Source of the DNA: Paenibacillus sp. P25
GTDB lineage: Bacteria > Bacillota > Bacilli > Paenibacillales > NBRC-103111
Assembly (NCBI GenBank): GCA_024704175.1
Contig: CP085629.1
Span: 3,968,001 to 4,032,000 of the forward strand
Direction: 5' to 3'
Length of the DNA stretch: 64,000 bases
Shown here: positions 18,524 to 28,991 of the stretch, piece after piece
How positions within the stretch are numbered: position 1 is the first letter of the stretch
Layout of the letters: each line of letters begins with the position of its first letter
Program-made: the position numbers and the translations under genes
Notes under the pieces: generated by a model
What the model was told of the DNA's origin: nothing
What the model saw: the letters and a program-made list of their open reading frames with translations, nothing else
The model's database searches: none

Positions 18524-19532
18524 TTATACCGGCTTTGATGCCGTTTGCGCCGATTGATAGATTTGCTGCTGCAGCCGAATCCTTTCCAGTGCGGATTCCA
18601 GCGGAACCGGAGCGCGAAGCGAATCGATGATGTCACTGAAGGCGTTCAGCTGATTCACATAATAATTTTGCGGCTCGAACAACAGCTTCCGGGTCTCGCC
18701 TGTAGAGCACTCCGTCACTTTCAGCGTAATTTTGTAGGAGCCAAGCGTGGCCCGGAAAAAATCATCGACAACGACAACGGCGCGTTCAAAAGTCAGCCGA
18801 TGCGAAGCGCGATACGGCATCTCGAAAGAAGTGACCGCTCTGGCCAGAGGCCCGTCTTGGAACTGCACTTCGGCGTGAAACGTCCAATCGCAGCCGTTGG
18901 GGCCGCCGAAGGACGATTGTCCCCGCCAAACGGCGGGCGCATCCTCAAGAACGGCCTGCAGAAACTGCAGCCAATAGCGACCTAGGTCATAAAAGGCGCC
19001 GCCTCCTTTGTCGGGAAAACTGCGGTAGTTCCCCTCAAATGAAGCTTTCGGCAAAAAGCTGATTTGCGTATCGATCTCCCTCAGTTCGCCATACTCGCCC
19101 GACTGAACCATCTCTCTCAGAGCCTGCTGCCATGGATGATGCTGCACCATCAAGCCTTCCAGGACATGCACGTTCCCTGCCCTGTACGCGCGTTCAATTT
19201 TCTCAGCTTCTTCGCTTGTAAGACAGAGCGGCTTCTCCACCAGCACATGCTTGCCTGCTTCGATCGCCCGGACGGTCCACTCCGCATGAAGCTCATTGCT
19301 CAGCAGAATATAAACGATATCGATATCGGGGCTGGCCAGCGGACTCTTCGGGACAGCTATAAATGACCGGAATGCCATATTCCTGCGCGTAATGTTCCGC
19401 CTTGCTCCTCGTCCGGTTAGATAGACCCTGAACGGTCAGATGCGGGATCTCCCTCACCGGATCCAGCAGGACGCGGGGTAAAACAGCGGCACAGCCGATG
19501 ACGCCGATGCTTTTGCCCGATCGGGTCAGCAT
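18524..19532 (-). CDS. Gfo/Idh/MocA-type NAD(P)-dependent oxidoreductase, frameshifted near 19345
   Basis: The first 65 residues (SIGVIGCAAVLPRVLL, NRTRSKAEHYAQEYGIPVIY) form the start of a Rossmann fold; after a one-base shift at about 19338-19350 the protein continues LASPDIDIVYILLSNELHAE, AGKHVLVEKPLCLTSEEAE (the conserved EKP lysine motif) and YDLGRYWLQF. Such enzymes oxidise or reduce hydroxyl/keto groups of sugars or cyclitols. In this operon it could act on the 4-keto-6-deoxy sugar or another sugar intermediate. It begins 10 bp after the radical SAM gene. Substrate not determinable from sequence. Confidence 0.8.
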
Positions 19533-19542
19533 GGTCGGTTCC

Positions 19543-20718
19543 TCATATGCCGTGCAAATACAGCACGCTGCATTTGGAGCAGGCCGGGGTCAAGCCTTCC
19601 ACATTGATAATCTCGCGAATCCGCTCGTATTCTTCGGACTCCCAGATCTCCTTTAGCCCCTGCTCCTTCAGGTTGCCCACGGTGAATTCCGAGAAAAATT
19701 TGCACGCCGTCACATCGCCCGTCGGCAGGATATCCACCCGTGTGGACAGCGCCATGCACGTCGTTGCACACCGGCTTACCATTGCTTCCCCTTGGACGAA
19801 ATGCTGAATCTCGTCGTAATCGAGCCCGGGCTGGTACCGCACGCGAATCTTCCACACCCGCTCGTTGATCCGCCGCAAAGCCTCCACCAGACTGGTTACA
19901 TGCTCCGGATTCATCTGATATTTGAAGGCATGCCAGGAGCTGATATGGCGCTCATCCAGCTTGCGCAGCCAGCTGAACTTCTCGCTGAAATACTGATCCA
20001 TTTGCTCCGACGTCTCTTTTGAGATATACCACGGGAAGCATAGGATCACGAGGTCGAGCTTCAGCGATTCGAAGTATTCTAGCGGCTCATAAAGCTTCGG
20101 AATCATGCTGTCGTTGATCACGGAATGAACCGAGATCCGCCCCTTGTAGATGCCCTGCTCCCGCAGCTCGACAAGCTTTTCGATTTGCCGCATCGTCTTG
20201 GCGAAAGTGCCCTTGCCGCGGATCAAATCGTGCTCGGCTTCCAGCCCTTCAACCGCAATGAGCGGCTCCAAATGCGGAGAGATTTTAAGGATACCGTCCA
20301 AATATTTGTCCAAAAGCAGACCGTTGCTGCAAATCGTCATTTCGCGGGGATCGGAAGCCAGCGACTCAAGAATTTCGTCGAACCGCTTGTGGAACATGGG
20401 CTCCCCGCCCCATAAATACAAGCGGGATTTCGCTTCCTTCGTTTCCTCCAAGATTTTGCGAAGCACTTCCATATCGATATCTTTGTTCTGCTCTTCTTTG
20501 TCCATCGTCTGATGGTAGCCGTCCTCATTCCATTGGAAGCAGTGAATGCAGCGGAGATTGCAGCGATTGGTCAGCTTGATCCCTATCGATTCCGGCACAG
20601 GCGTATGGTATTTCGGATTCTTCACACGCTCACGGTAAGGCACGGCCATATTGCGCATCGTTCTTTTCATAATCTCGAAAGCCTGTTTGTCAATCGTTAC
20701 ACTGCTTTTGGGCTGCAT
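19543..20718 (-). CDS. Radical SAM protein with C-terminal cysteine-rich (SPASM-like) region
   Basis: ATG 20718 (MQPKSSVTIDKQ) follows AGAGGTGAAAGG; an in-frame upstream codon at 20766 overlaps the previous gene and was rejected. KLTNRCNLRCIHCFQW contains the C-x3-C-x2-C that binds the radical SAM iron-sulfur cluster, followed by LYLWGGEPMFHKRFDEIL and TICSNGLLLDKYL. The C-terminus has several Cys (SRCATTCMALSTRVDILPTG, VTACKFF, PACSKCSVLYLHGI), suggesting auxiliary cluster ligands as in SPASM proteins. Members modify peptides, sugars or amino groups. No precursor peptide is visible nearby, so a small-molecule or sugar substrate seems more likely. Reaction unknown. Confidence 0.85.
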   Translation of the reverse strand: MQPKSSVTIDKQAFEIMKRTMRNMAVPYRERVKNPKYHTPVPESIGIKLTNRCNLRCIHCFQWNEDGYHQTMDKEEQNKDIDMEVLRKILEETKEAKSRLYLWGGEPMFHKRFDEILESLASDPREMTICSNGLLLDKYLDGILKISPHLEPLIAVEGLEAEHDLIRGKGTFAKTMRQIEKLVELREQGIYKGRISVHSVINDSMIPKLYEPLEYFESLKLDLVILCFPWYISKETSEQMDQYFSEKFSWLRKLDERHISSWHAFKYQMNPEHVTSLVEALRRINERVWKIRVRYQPGLDYDEIQHFVQGEAMVSRCATTCMALSTRVDILPTGDVTACKFFSEFTVGNLKEQGLKEIWESEEYERIREIINVEGLTPACSKCSVLYLHGI

Positions 20719-20722
20719 CCTT

Positions 20723-21844
20723 TCACCTCTTCCCGAATTGGTCGATATGGAATAAAGTCTCCGCATAGCTTGGCACGCTCGTTCGCTGCTTCAGCAATGC
20801 TTCATGCAGCGGCTGCAGCCGTTCTTCCGAGAATCCCGACCGCTTCCACTCCTCCCAGGAAATGCCGAGCCCCAGGCGAATCCACAGTTCGGCATTCTTC
20901 TGTTCATGGGGTCCAAAAGGCTCCAGGAACACAACCGGCGTTCCGGACGCCAACGAATCGATTAAAGTCGCGCCTCCCGGCTTGCTGACGACCGCTTTGG
21001 CTTCACGAATCAGATCATGCAGCCGGTGGTGACTATCCTTGTTTGTAAAAAGCGGCACTGCACCGGGAACGATCTCGCCGAATAACGGGAATCCATGGCG
21101 GCCTGACGAGGGCTCCTTCTCCCAGGCTTCCCAGCCCGGATCGTTCATCCAATATCGGCGGCCGGTATCGGTAACGAGGGCTTCCGACCTATCCGAGATC
21201 ACGATGTCCAAAGCATAGCCCTGCTGCTCTAGTTCAGCCGTCTTGCTTAAATAGGTGCCCATTCCCCAGCCTCCGCCGTGCAGAACCAATCGCCAAGGGC
21301 GGCTCTCATAAGGGAGCGCCGGCCGATCTCCGTTCACAGGAATCCGGCAGGATATCCCGCCACTAGCGGTATCGAACATCCACCGTTCACGGTATCTCTC
21401 CGGATAGTCGGGGACAAATTTCTTGACGCCTTTCCAGGACGGCGACAGATCGGCATCGACATACAGCGGCTCCACCCTCAGCTCTTCTGCTCCTACTCGC
21501 TCGCGGTAAAGGTCGAGGATATAAATCCAGTGCCCCGAAAACACGATGAAATCCCTACGCTGCTCACGCTCCCACTCCGCAAGAAGCTCTTCGACGCTGA
21601 CAAAGTCAATGCTGTCCCGAATATCCTTCGGAATTCGCTGCGCAACCAGCGCCACCGCAAAATTGTTATGGTAATCCCGGCGGCTCTCGGCAATCTTCTC
21701 CTTCTTCTCCCGGACCAGGAACGATTCGAAAACCACGACTTCCGCTTGCATATGCTCCTGCCGAAGCTGATATTCCAATAGAAGCACAGGGATATAAAAT
21801 CCGAGACCGAACCCCGAACCAAGAATGGTGATCTTCCTATTCAC
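20723..21844 (-). CDS. GT-B glycosyltransferase (MurG/UDP-glycosyltransferase-like)
   Basis: A 373-residue protein opening MNRKITILGSGFGLGFYIPV with a glycine-rich N-terminal loop, and a C-terminal donor-binding segment AKAVVSKPGGATLIDSLASG then TPVVFLEPFGPHEQKNAELW, the pattern of GT-B enzymes such as MurG and UGTs. It would transfer a nucleotide-activated sugar, plausibly the CDP-sugar-derived residue of this operon. It starts 2 bp after the ATP-grasp gene ends, so the two are translated together. Acceptor unknown. Confidence 0.7.
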   Translation of the reverse strand: MNRKITILGSGFGLGFYIPVLLLEYQLRQEHMQAEVVVFESFLVREKKEKIAESRRDYHNNFAVALVAQRIPKDIRDSIDFVSVEELLAEWEREQRRDFIVFSGHWIYILDLYRERVGAEELRVEPLYVDADLSPSWKGVKKFVPDYPERYRERWMFDTASGGISCRIPVNGDRPALPYESRPWRLVLHGGGWGMGTYLSKTAELEQQGYALDIVISDRSEALVTDTGRRYWMNDPGWEAWEKEPSSGRHGFPLFGEIVPGAVPLFTNKDSHHRLHDLIREAKAVVSKPGGATLIDSLASGTPVVFLEPFGPHEQKNAELWIRLGLGISWEEWKRSGFSEERLQPLHEALLKQRTSVPSYAETLFHIDQFGKR

Positions 21845-21846
21845 GG

Positions 21847-23211
21847 TTACGCGCCTCCCGCAACTTTTTGAATGCCATCCTTCATTCCATGTAACGAGAG
21901 CTTCATAAACAGCAGTTGCAGCCGATGGGCAAGCTCCTGGCGCTCCCCTGCGTCCCGGCCGATCAAGGAAACGTATATACGCCCTTTATAAGGTTGGTCG
22001 CGCCGCCGGTTGACCGTTAAGGTATTGGCTGTCAATGGAAGGATTCCTGTGTTCTTACCCGGTAAGAACAGCAAATTCTCCTTCTCCAATCCGCTCAGCA
22101 CATCCTCAAATTCAAGAACCGGGTTCGTCCCGTTCAGCGCAAAGTACCGTAAATTGCCCTGTACGCCGTAACGGCTTAAAAACAAGTCCATCCGGTGTTT
22201 GATCAGACTCATGGATTTCCTGGCGTTGATCTCGACGATGGGGACCAGTCCGCCGCTCTTCAGCGTCATCGAATCGATGCAGACATGACCGAAATAACCG
22301 TCCTTATGCAGCTCTCCGGCTATTTGGTGCATGAGCTTAAAATAATGCCGCCGCTCCAAATAATCCTTAAATTCCGGCTCAGGCGTATAGGATTCCGTGT
22401 ACGCGAACTCCGTATTGGCTAACTTCTGAAGCGAAAGAATGCGGCATTCCCCGCTTTCTTCAATAACAAATTGACAAGAGAAATCGCAGTCCTTGTCCAT
22501 ATACGGTTCGAGAATAAACTCCAGAAGCTTGCCCTTCTTCTCTTGCCCGGCCATGTGAGCCGCGATCCGCTCCAGCACCCCGGGCGAATCGATCATCAAA
22601 TTTCCGGATCCGGACACGCCGTAGTTATCTTTAACAAGGAAAGCCCCCTCTTGCAATAGGCGGTATCCCGTCTCTTTCAGCGCTTCCGAATTGTTCACGA
22701 TTACACCGTAATTAGGCAGACCAAGCCGTTCCTTCATCTTCGTGGAATACACTTTGGTATTCACCCGGCGGATGATATCCAGATCCGGTACCCTTGCTTG
22801 CAGGCCCAAATTCTCCGCCGCTTCCCGCGTATAAGGAATGACGGCGAACGGCTCCAGCTCGGCGCCCTGGAATACACAATCAGCCAGCTCGGCGGGATCG
22901 GCTTCCGCTATAAGCTGCAGCATGCTTTTGTTCCGCTGCTCGAATGACGCATCCAGATCTGCACGGTTGCTGTGAAAATCGAACCCGACGGCGGATAAAT
23001 ACTGCTTATGCGAACGATCCATGGCTTGGCGGGTAATCAACGCATCCGCCGGCCGGCAAAAAGTAAAAAGCAGTTCATCCATGGCGGAAACGATGCGCAA
23101 ATTTTCCGGATCGGCAAAGCCCGGAAGCTTGGCCAAATGCGGGTCTCTCCAAAATTGTTCGGCATCGAACGTACCGCAATGGATTCTGGCGCCCTCCCGT
23201 ACCGAACTCAT
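21847..23211 (-). CDS. ATP-grasp ligase (first copy, BtrJ-like)
   Basis: A 454-residue uninterrupted ATP-grasp protein: RRVNTKVYSTKMKERLGLPN, GAFLVKDNYGVSGSGNLMI (nucleotide-binding loop), EFILEPYMDKDCDFSCQF and PIVEINARKSMSLIKHR (metal ligands). The N-terminus (CGTFDAEQFWRD) corresponds to AEQYW in the second copy at 12453-13840, so both come from one ancestor. ATG 23211 overlaps the carrier protein stop by four bases (ATGA). Most likely it charges the adjacent carrier protein with an amino acid or forms an amide on a carrier-bound group. Amino acid specificity is not visible. Confidence 0.8.
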   Translation of the reverse strand: MSSVREGARIHCGTFDAEQFWRDPHLAKLPGFADPENLRIVSAMDELLFTFCRPADALITRQAMDRSHKQYLSAVGFDFHSNRADLDASFEQRNKSMLQLIAEADPAELADCVFQGAELEPFAVIPYTREAAENLGLQARVPDLDIIRRVNTKVYSTKMKERLGLPNYGVIVNNSEALKETGYRLLQEGAFLVKDNYGVSGSGNLMIDSPGVLERIAAHMAGQEKKGKLLEFILEPYMDKDCDFSCQFVIEESGECRILSLQKLANTEFAYTESYTPEPEFKDYLERRHYFKLMHQIAGELHKDGYFGHVCIDSMTLKSGGLVPIVEINARKSMSLIKHRMDLFLSRYGVQGNLRYFALNGTNPVLEFEDVLSGLEKENLLFLPGKNTGILPLTANTLTVNRRRDQPYKGRIYVSLIGRDAGERQELAHRLQLLFMKLSLHGMKDGIQKVAGGA

Positions 23212-23471
23212 AGGCTTGCCTGCTCACTCGGCTCCGGCCGCAACTGGCGGATATAATCGCAGAACGCATCTACCGTGCTCAAATGTTCCATATCGAACTC
23301 GTCAAAATTGATTTCCACATCAAATTCATCCTCAATCTTCAAGATGAAGTGCACGATCTGTAAAGATTCCATCCCCGAATCGCGCAAAATGCTTGAACTC
23401 CCCGTAAGCGAATGAATCAGACTCGGATCGTTCTTAACTTCACTGATGATTTGGATCATTTTTTCTTTCAT
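23208..23471 (-). CDS. Acyl/aminoacyl carrier protein (first gene of the operon)
   Basis: An acidic 87-residue protein with helix pattern of carrier proteins and RDSGMESLQIVHFILKIEDE, in which Ser of M-E-S-L is the expected phosphopantetheine site (usual form D-S-L). RBS GGGAG precedes ATG 23471. It overlaps the ATP-grasp gene by four bases. Its position at the head of the operon and the second carrier at 12178-12426 suggest two separate carrier-bound steps. Confidence 0.85.
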   Translation of the reverse strand: MKEKMIQIISEVKNDPSLIHSLTGSSSILRDSGMESLQIVHFILKIEDEFDVEINFDEFDMEHLSTVDAFCDYIRQLRPEPSEQASL

Positions 23472-23516
23472 TATAGATCGCTCCCTTCGATTTCGTACTA
23501 TACCTATGCATGACCC

Positions 23517-23533
23517 TTGGAATTTGATTCCAA
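23517..23533. promoter_or_regulatory. Palindrome in the promoter region of the biosynthetic operon
   Basis: TTGGAAT-TTG-ATTCCAA, perfect 7-bp arms around three bases, about 46 bp upstream of the first gene. On the minus strand TATAGT (23502-23497) lies just downstream and could be a -10. It could bind a dimeric regulator; no regulator gene is in the operon. The rest of 23534-24124 contains no gene I can support, only AT-rich sequence before the next gene. Confidence 0.35.
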
Positions 23534-24124
23534 ATTGCGGTCACATAGAATCAGCTTTGCCATCATCACCATCCTTTGAAGGCGGGAGCCAGTAGAATAA
23601 TGTGGAGTAACATAACATAACAAAATAAAGCTCTTCGCTCGGGGGCGGAACTCTTGGTTGGATAAGGCATCGATACTTCAATCAAACAGTCCTGTAAGAT
23701 ATAGAATCAGCTGTCGGGCAGTGGCGTGGAAGGGTAATCATAAGTGAATTGTTGAAGGTGTCGGGATGTTCTGAGGTGCTGAAGAATAGGGGATGAGGAT
23801 ACTCTGGATTCGCTAAATGGATGCTCCCCTTGCATTCGCTTGAAACATAGTCACTTAACAGCTACCTACCCCTTTCCATAATTATCCATACGTCTTCGGT
23901 TAAATTATAATACACTTTTCATGCAATTGGAATTGAATTTTTGTTAATTTATTGAAACCCAGGAAAATGTTCTTTGAAAATTGAAGATATTTGAAATGCT
24001 ATTGAACGAACCCTTTCTTTATGTGATATCATGGAAAAAGTAGGCTCTGTGTTGTTTATGCCGGCGGCCCTTAGACAACTCATTCAAATGACAACACAAA
24101 AAATATTTTATGGAGGTATAGCGT

Positions 24125-25071
24125 ATGAAGAGTATTTCTACAAAGCGTTTTACTCTATTTGTTGTCCTTCTTCTCTGTACTGCGTTGATGGCACCCCTTC
24201 CGGCCAGTGCAGCGTATTACAACACCTACACCACCGTCGCCACGCTGGGCAATGCAAATGATTGCTACGCCGCGCAGGGATTTGCCGTGGGTTCCACCTA
24301 CGTCTATTCCGTCAAAGTCAACAGCGACAATACGAAGGCCGTCATTTACCGTACCAAAATGAGTGACGGAACCACCGAGCTCATGACCAACGGCGATAAC
24401 GGAACAACCTACGCCACCTACCTCGGCCATGCCAACGATATGGCGCTCAGCACGATCGACGGAAATTATTATATGTTCATCATCACGATGAACTCCGGCA
24501 GTATGAGTCTCGTGAAACTGAAGTATGTAGGAGCGACATTTTACAAAGTCGGCGACTATACGATCAAATACAATGGCACGGACAAGTCCATGTCAGGTGT
24601 GAAAATTACCGGCAAAGACGCGGACAACCTTTACCTTCTCTTCAAATCCGGACGAAACCTTTACAAAGGTTCGCTCCCGCTGACCGCAAACAGCGGTACA
24701 GTGAATGTAACCGACGCCTTTAACCTAAATATTGAAGACGCGAAGGTCAACGGCAGCACCGTATCTAATATCACCTCCTATGCTTTCCAGGGCTTCGGTT
24801 ATTATAACGATACCTTATATGTTCCGCTGACATACGAAAACATCAGCATTGTCCTGGTTTACCGTAATATATCCGCTGCCTCGGGGACCCTTTATGCAGA
24901 TGATAATCTGTCCTTCCGCATTACGTCTTCTACATACCCTGATCTGTTCGAGATCGAGGGCGTCGGGGTCGCGGGCGGGGATAAGCTCTGGTTCAACACC
25001 AACCGGAGAACGGAGCCGGGGATACCGCACACGACGGAGTGCACTATTTTAACGATTACACTGCCTCCTAA
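24125..25071 (+). CDS. Unrecognised secreted protein, probably beta-propeller-like
   Basis: ATG 24125 has GGAGG eight bases upstream. Residues 1-30 (FTLFVVLLLCTALMAPLPAS ending ASA) are a Sec signal peptide. The mature part is rich in Tyr, Thr, Asn and Gly with repeated short strands (STYVYSVKVNSDNTKAVIYR, LYLLFKSGRNLYKGSL, LYVPLTYENISIVLVY), suggesting a propeller or other all-beta fold. As written, the frame runs past 25071 into the terminator and the opposite gene. One added G near 25012 gives a C-terminus GAGDTAHDGVHYFNDYTAS ending at TAA 25069-25071, just before the terminator. About 315 residues. No catalytic motif seen; function unknown. Confidence 0.65.
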
Positions 25072-25120
25072 CAATCAAACCGTCTCTCGGCATCCGCCGA
25101 TGATTGCAGGTGCAAAAAAT

Positions 25121-25165
25121 CAAAACGACTGTTACTCGATCAGTCATCGAATAACAGTCGTTTTG
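25121..25165. terminator. Bidirectional terminator between convergent genes
   Basis: CAAAACGACTGTTACTCGAT (25121-25140) pairs with ATCGAATAACAGTCGTTTTG (25146-25165) with a single mismatch and a 5-nt loop. A/T ends on both sides let it stop transcripts from both the secreted-protein gene and the pectate lyase gene. Confidence 0.85.
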
Positions 25166-25171
25166 GCTTAT

Positions 25172-28100
25172 TTACGGCTGTGTGCTTGCTTGATTTTTCA
25201 GATACGCAAGATCCTCCAGAAGATGCTTGGCGAAAGCCGCCTCGATCTGTTTGCCCGCTTGTGCGGACACTTCGTTTTCCAAAGCGTTCAAGCCGTTCAC
25301 GATCTTCGCCCGATCGGTTTCTTGTTGAATCCGGTTCACCTTGGCAAGCAGGCTGTTCAGTACGCCATGATTCGAAATGAAACCTCGATCCTTCGCCGCA
25401 TTCAAAGCCTCATCCAGGTAATCCCGGCTCATTACGACGTTCAATACGATATGCTGAACGGTGATATTGCCGGCATGATCCGCCGCCTTCAAATCAATCG
25501 AGTGCTCGCCGATCGATAGAGCGTAAGGCTTCGCTGTTATCGGCAGACTGGTCCGCCTCGCCGTCGAGGGTGGCTTCCACATGGTCAACGCCGCTCAGTG
25601 CATCCGTGATTTGGAACGGGATGCTCACAGCATCCGGGTGGTAGACCGATTGGATGACGGTCGGTGCAATCCCAGGGCCGGTGAGATCGATGCTCACGCT
25701 TACCGATTGAACGGCTTCCCTGTTCCCCGCGCGTCTACGCTGTAATAACGGAGCGTGTGAACGCCCTCGCCGCTGATCGTTGCCTGATTCCCCAATACAT
25801 AGGGGGCATCGTCTACGCTGTAATAAGTCGATATAGCCGAGCCTTCGGCGTCGGAAGCGGTCAGGCTCACGACTTGCTCCTTATTGTGCCAGCCGGACTT
25901 GGCATCGGTTGTCGTTACGGGAGGCGTCACGTCTCTCGGCTTCGTTCGGACCATTACGCGATTCGACGGCTCCGATTCGCCGCTGGCGTTCTTCGCCTGG
26001 ACGTAGTAGGTATACTCCACCCCCGGTTCGGCCGTGCGGTCGTAATACGTATCCACCTTGGCATATCCCACGTAATGGGCCGGCTCGCCTGCGGCCCCCT
26101 GTAAACGTTGTACTGAACCGCTCCGCCATGCGATGTCCAGATAAGCCCGACGAACGTTTCTCCCTTAAGTCCGACAAAAAGATCCGTCGGCGCCGCAGGA
26201 AGCGGCATGGCCATGGCCAGTTCGTTCGAAGGGGCCGATTCGCCCATCTCGTTCTCCGCCGTTACCTTGTAGCTGTAACCCGTGCGATCCGCGCTAATGC
26301 TGCGATCGACATAGGAGGGAGTATCCGAGCTTCCGATCCGGGTGAACCCGTTGTCACCGCTGCCTTTTCGATAAATCCAGTAACGTTCCGCATGATCCGC
26401 CGGATTCCAGACCATAGCGAAGGAGGAAGTCGACACCTGGCCTGCCGATAAGCCTGCAGGTGCCGCCGGAATGGTTACCGGCGGTTTCGTCGCCGTACTG
26501 ACGCCGCCGGACGCTGCGGATTCCCCGCCCGCCGCCATCGTAGTGACTTTATAATAATAGTTCGTGGACGGGCTTACCGTCTTATCGGTATACGCCGCCG
26601 TGGACGCACTGCCTATCCTCTGATAATCTCCCTCCGGGGCGGCGGCCCGGTAAATTCCGTAACCGACGGCATCGGCCACAGGCGTCCATGCCAGGGCCAC
26701 GGAAATGCTGTTTGCCGCTGTAACTTTCAGTCCTGCCGGTACCGGCGGAACGGGCTTCGATGCATCGAAGGCAAGCACCTCGGCCGCTTGGGAAGGCGGA
26801 GATTCGCCCCCGGCATTCAGCGCGGTCACTTTATATCGATACACTACTCCCAGGGTCGCTCCGGTATCCGTATATTTTGCGTCTGCGGTGCTGCCAATCA
26901 CTTTAAAGTAAGGATCCATCGACGAGGAACGGTAAATCAGATAACCGCCCGCCCCGCTGACAGGTCCCCAGCTGAGTGAAACCGCCGGTCCATCCGTCAA
27001 TCGCCCCACGAGGCTCGCAGGCGACGCTGCAGGAGGGACGGCCTCCGGTTGGGCCGGCTTCACGATAACGAAGTAATTCATTTTGGAGGCATTGTTATTG
27101 GGTCCCATGACCACGTGAGCGCCTGCGAGAAAATGCTTCTTAAACAAGGTGTACTGCACCGGCTGGTTATCCTCGATGTACAGACCCGTATCCTCATAGG
27201 ACGATGCCAACCAGGCCGGCCGCGGGGAGATCCTCGAATCGTGCGCCACGTACACATCCGCATCGGCAGTTAAATAGAAGGAGAGCAGCTCCTCGCTTGT
27301 GGCGCTTCTCGAGCCCACCGCCGTCCGAATCCATTCGAGCCCCTTCACTTCATCCGGTATCGAAACGAATTTGTACGGTTTGCTTCCGGTCATTCGGTCC
27401 CCGGCTACGTAGTCGCCGGTCTGGAGATTCTGTTGAATCGACCAGTTGGCCGCATTGGCGCTTCCGCTGGAGCTGTTATCATTTACGATCATGTTCCGGA
27501 TGACCTTCCCGTCCAAGCTGGGCGCGGGCTCCGTTACCGTCTCCGGCTCTGGCTGGGCCGGCGGGATGAAAGGCGTTCCCGACCATGCAGGCGGGGTTTT
27601 CGGGTAATTCGCAGGGAAGCCGGGGGCCGCCAGCTCGTTTAAGTAATCCTCCAGGTTCGTGTAGCCGTCTCCATTGTAATCACCGTTTCGGTCGTCGGGG
27701 TTGTTCGGATTCAGCCCCTTGGCCGTTTCCCAAGCATCCGGCATCCCGTCGCGGTCCGTATCCAGCGGGGCCTTGCCGCGCGCGAGCCTGCGGAAATCCG
27801 CCGACGTCGTTCTCATGACCGATGATGACACCGGTTTGATTACGTACGCCGTCAATCACCCGCCGATCGACCTGATCCCGGGCCAGCGACGCGCCGGAGT
27901 GATCCAGAATATATTCGTAGGCGACCTCCGGATCCTGCGTATGTACAGGCGGGTATTCGAACCGCTCGGGAACCAAATGGCTGGGTCTTTCCGCCTCCAT
28001 CATCCCGGTCCCCGTATCCGTTCCGTCGAGAATGCCGTTTTTGTTGCTGTCTATACGGTTGTTCTTAAGATACAGATTATAGTTCTCGTTGCCGCGCACA

Positions 28101-28936
28101 ACCGCATACTGCGGATTCGCCGAATTTAGGCCTGCGATGAAATAATTACCGACCACATTTCCGTACCCTTTGGTACCGGATTCGCCGCCGGCTACATAGG
28201 GGTAACCGCCCCAGTTGTAGATAATGTTGTTGACGAAATCGATCTGGCCCTTGGTCTTCGGATTGCGGTCGTTGTTATGGGCATACAGGTTATGATGCAT
28301 GGTGATCGTATTCATTTCAATTAGTCCGCCCATGGAATGGGTAAGCGACCCTTCCGATATGATCGACCACTGCACCGTAATATTTTGGGACTTCGGATGA
28401 TCGTAATCCTTGCTCTTGACCGATAACACCTCGTCGGTCCCCCACGAGAAGGAGGAGTGGTCGACAATGACATTCCGGCAATCTTCAAAATACATCGTAT
28501 CGTCGTTAAAGCTCTGATCGCCCATGCGGAAGCGTACATAGCGAATGACGATATCGCCGCTGTTGATAAAGCGGATATTGTTGCCGCGGATTGTCACGCC
28601 GTCCCCGGGTGCGGTTTGGCCCGCAATCGTAATGTTCGACTTGTCCTTCACCACAATCTGGGGGATCGTAATTTCCCCTGAAATATCGAATACGATCGTC
28701 CGCGGCGTAGGGCCGGCCGTCATGAGCGCATCGTAGAACGTCCCCGGACCGGTGAGCTCGTAGTCGCTTACATGGTAAACTTCGCCTCCGCGTCCTCCTT
28801 TTGCCGCATACCCGAAGCCTTCCGCCCCCGGAAACGCCGGGATCGCATCATACCCCGCGTGCGCGATTGGAATCGGAACTTGGAATAAAGACAGACCAAG
28901 AACCGTACTTAAAATGAGCGCCAGCCATCTTTTCAT
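25172..28936 (-). CDS. Multidomain secreted pectate lyase with FN3 repeats and FIMAH-like tail, several frameshifts
   Basis: ATG 28936 has AAGGAGG seven bases upstream; MKRWLALILSTVLGLSLFQV is a signal peptide. Domains in order: a parallel beta-helix pectate lyase (AFPGAEGFGYAAKGGRGGEV, then FEDCRNVIVDHSSFSWGTDE), a Ca-binding linker (DTDRDGMPDAWE, NGDYNGDGYTNLEDYL), a jelly-roll-like region, four or five FN3 repeats, an Ig-like repeat (TDAKSGWHNKEQVVSLTASD) and a C-terminal helical FIMAH-like domain (LDEALNAAKDRGFISNHGVL). The frame breaks near 27790, 26095-26099, 25725-25728 and 25555; at least the second and third are explained by one missing G. About 1,250 residues when joined. It should cleave pectin or rhamnogalacturonan-type polymers outside the cell. 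Confidence 0.8.
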
Positions 28937-28991
28937 CTGAAACCTCCTTGTAATCGTCCTGCAACTCATGTTCCATGACCGCTTTAATGCT

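Noticed and set aside
18524..19532. Treating frameshifted genes of the operons as true pseudogenes
   Set aside because: Conserved motifs on both sides of each break are intact and a single added base restores them; the breaks cluster at G/C runs.
24031..24261. Open frame starting upstream of the secreted-protein gene
   Set aside because: It overlaps the signal-peptide gene in another frame, has no ribosome binding site and no recognisable features.
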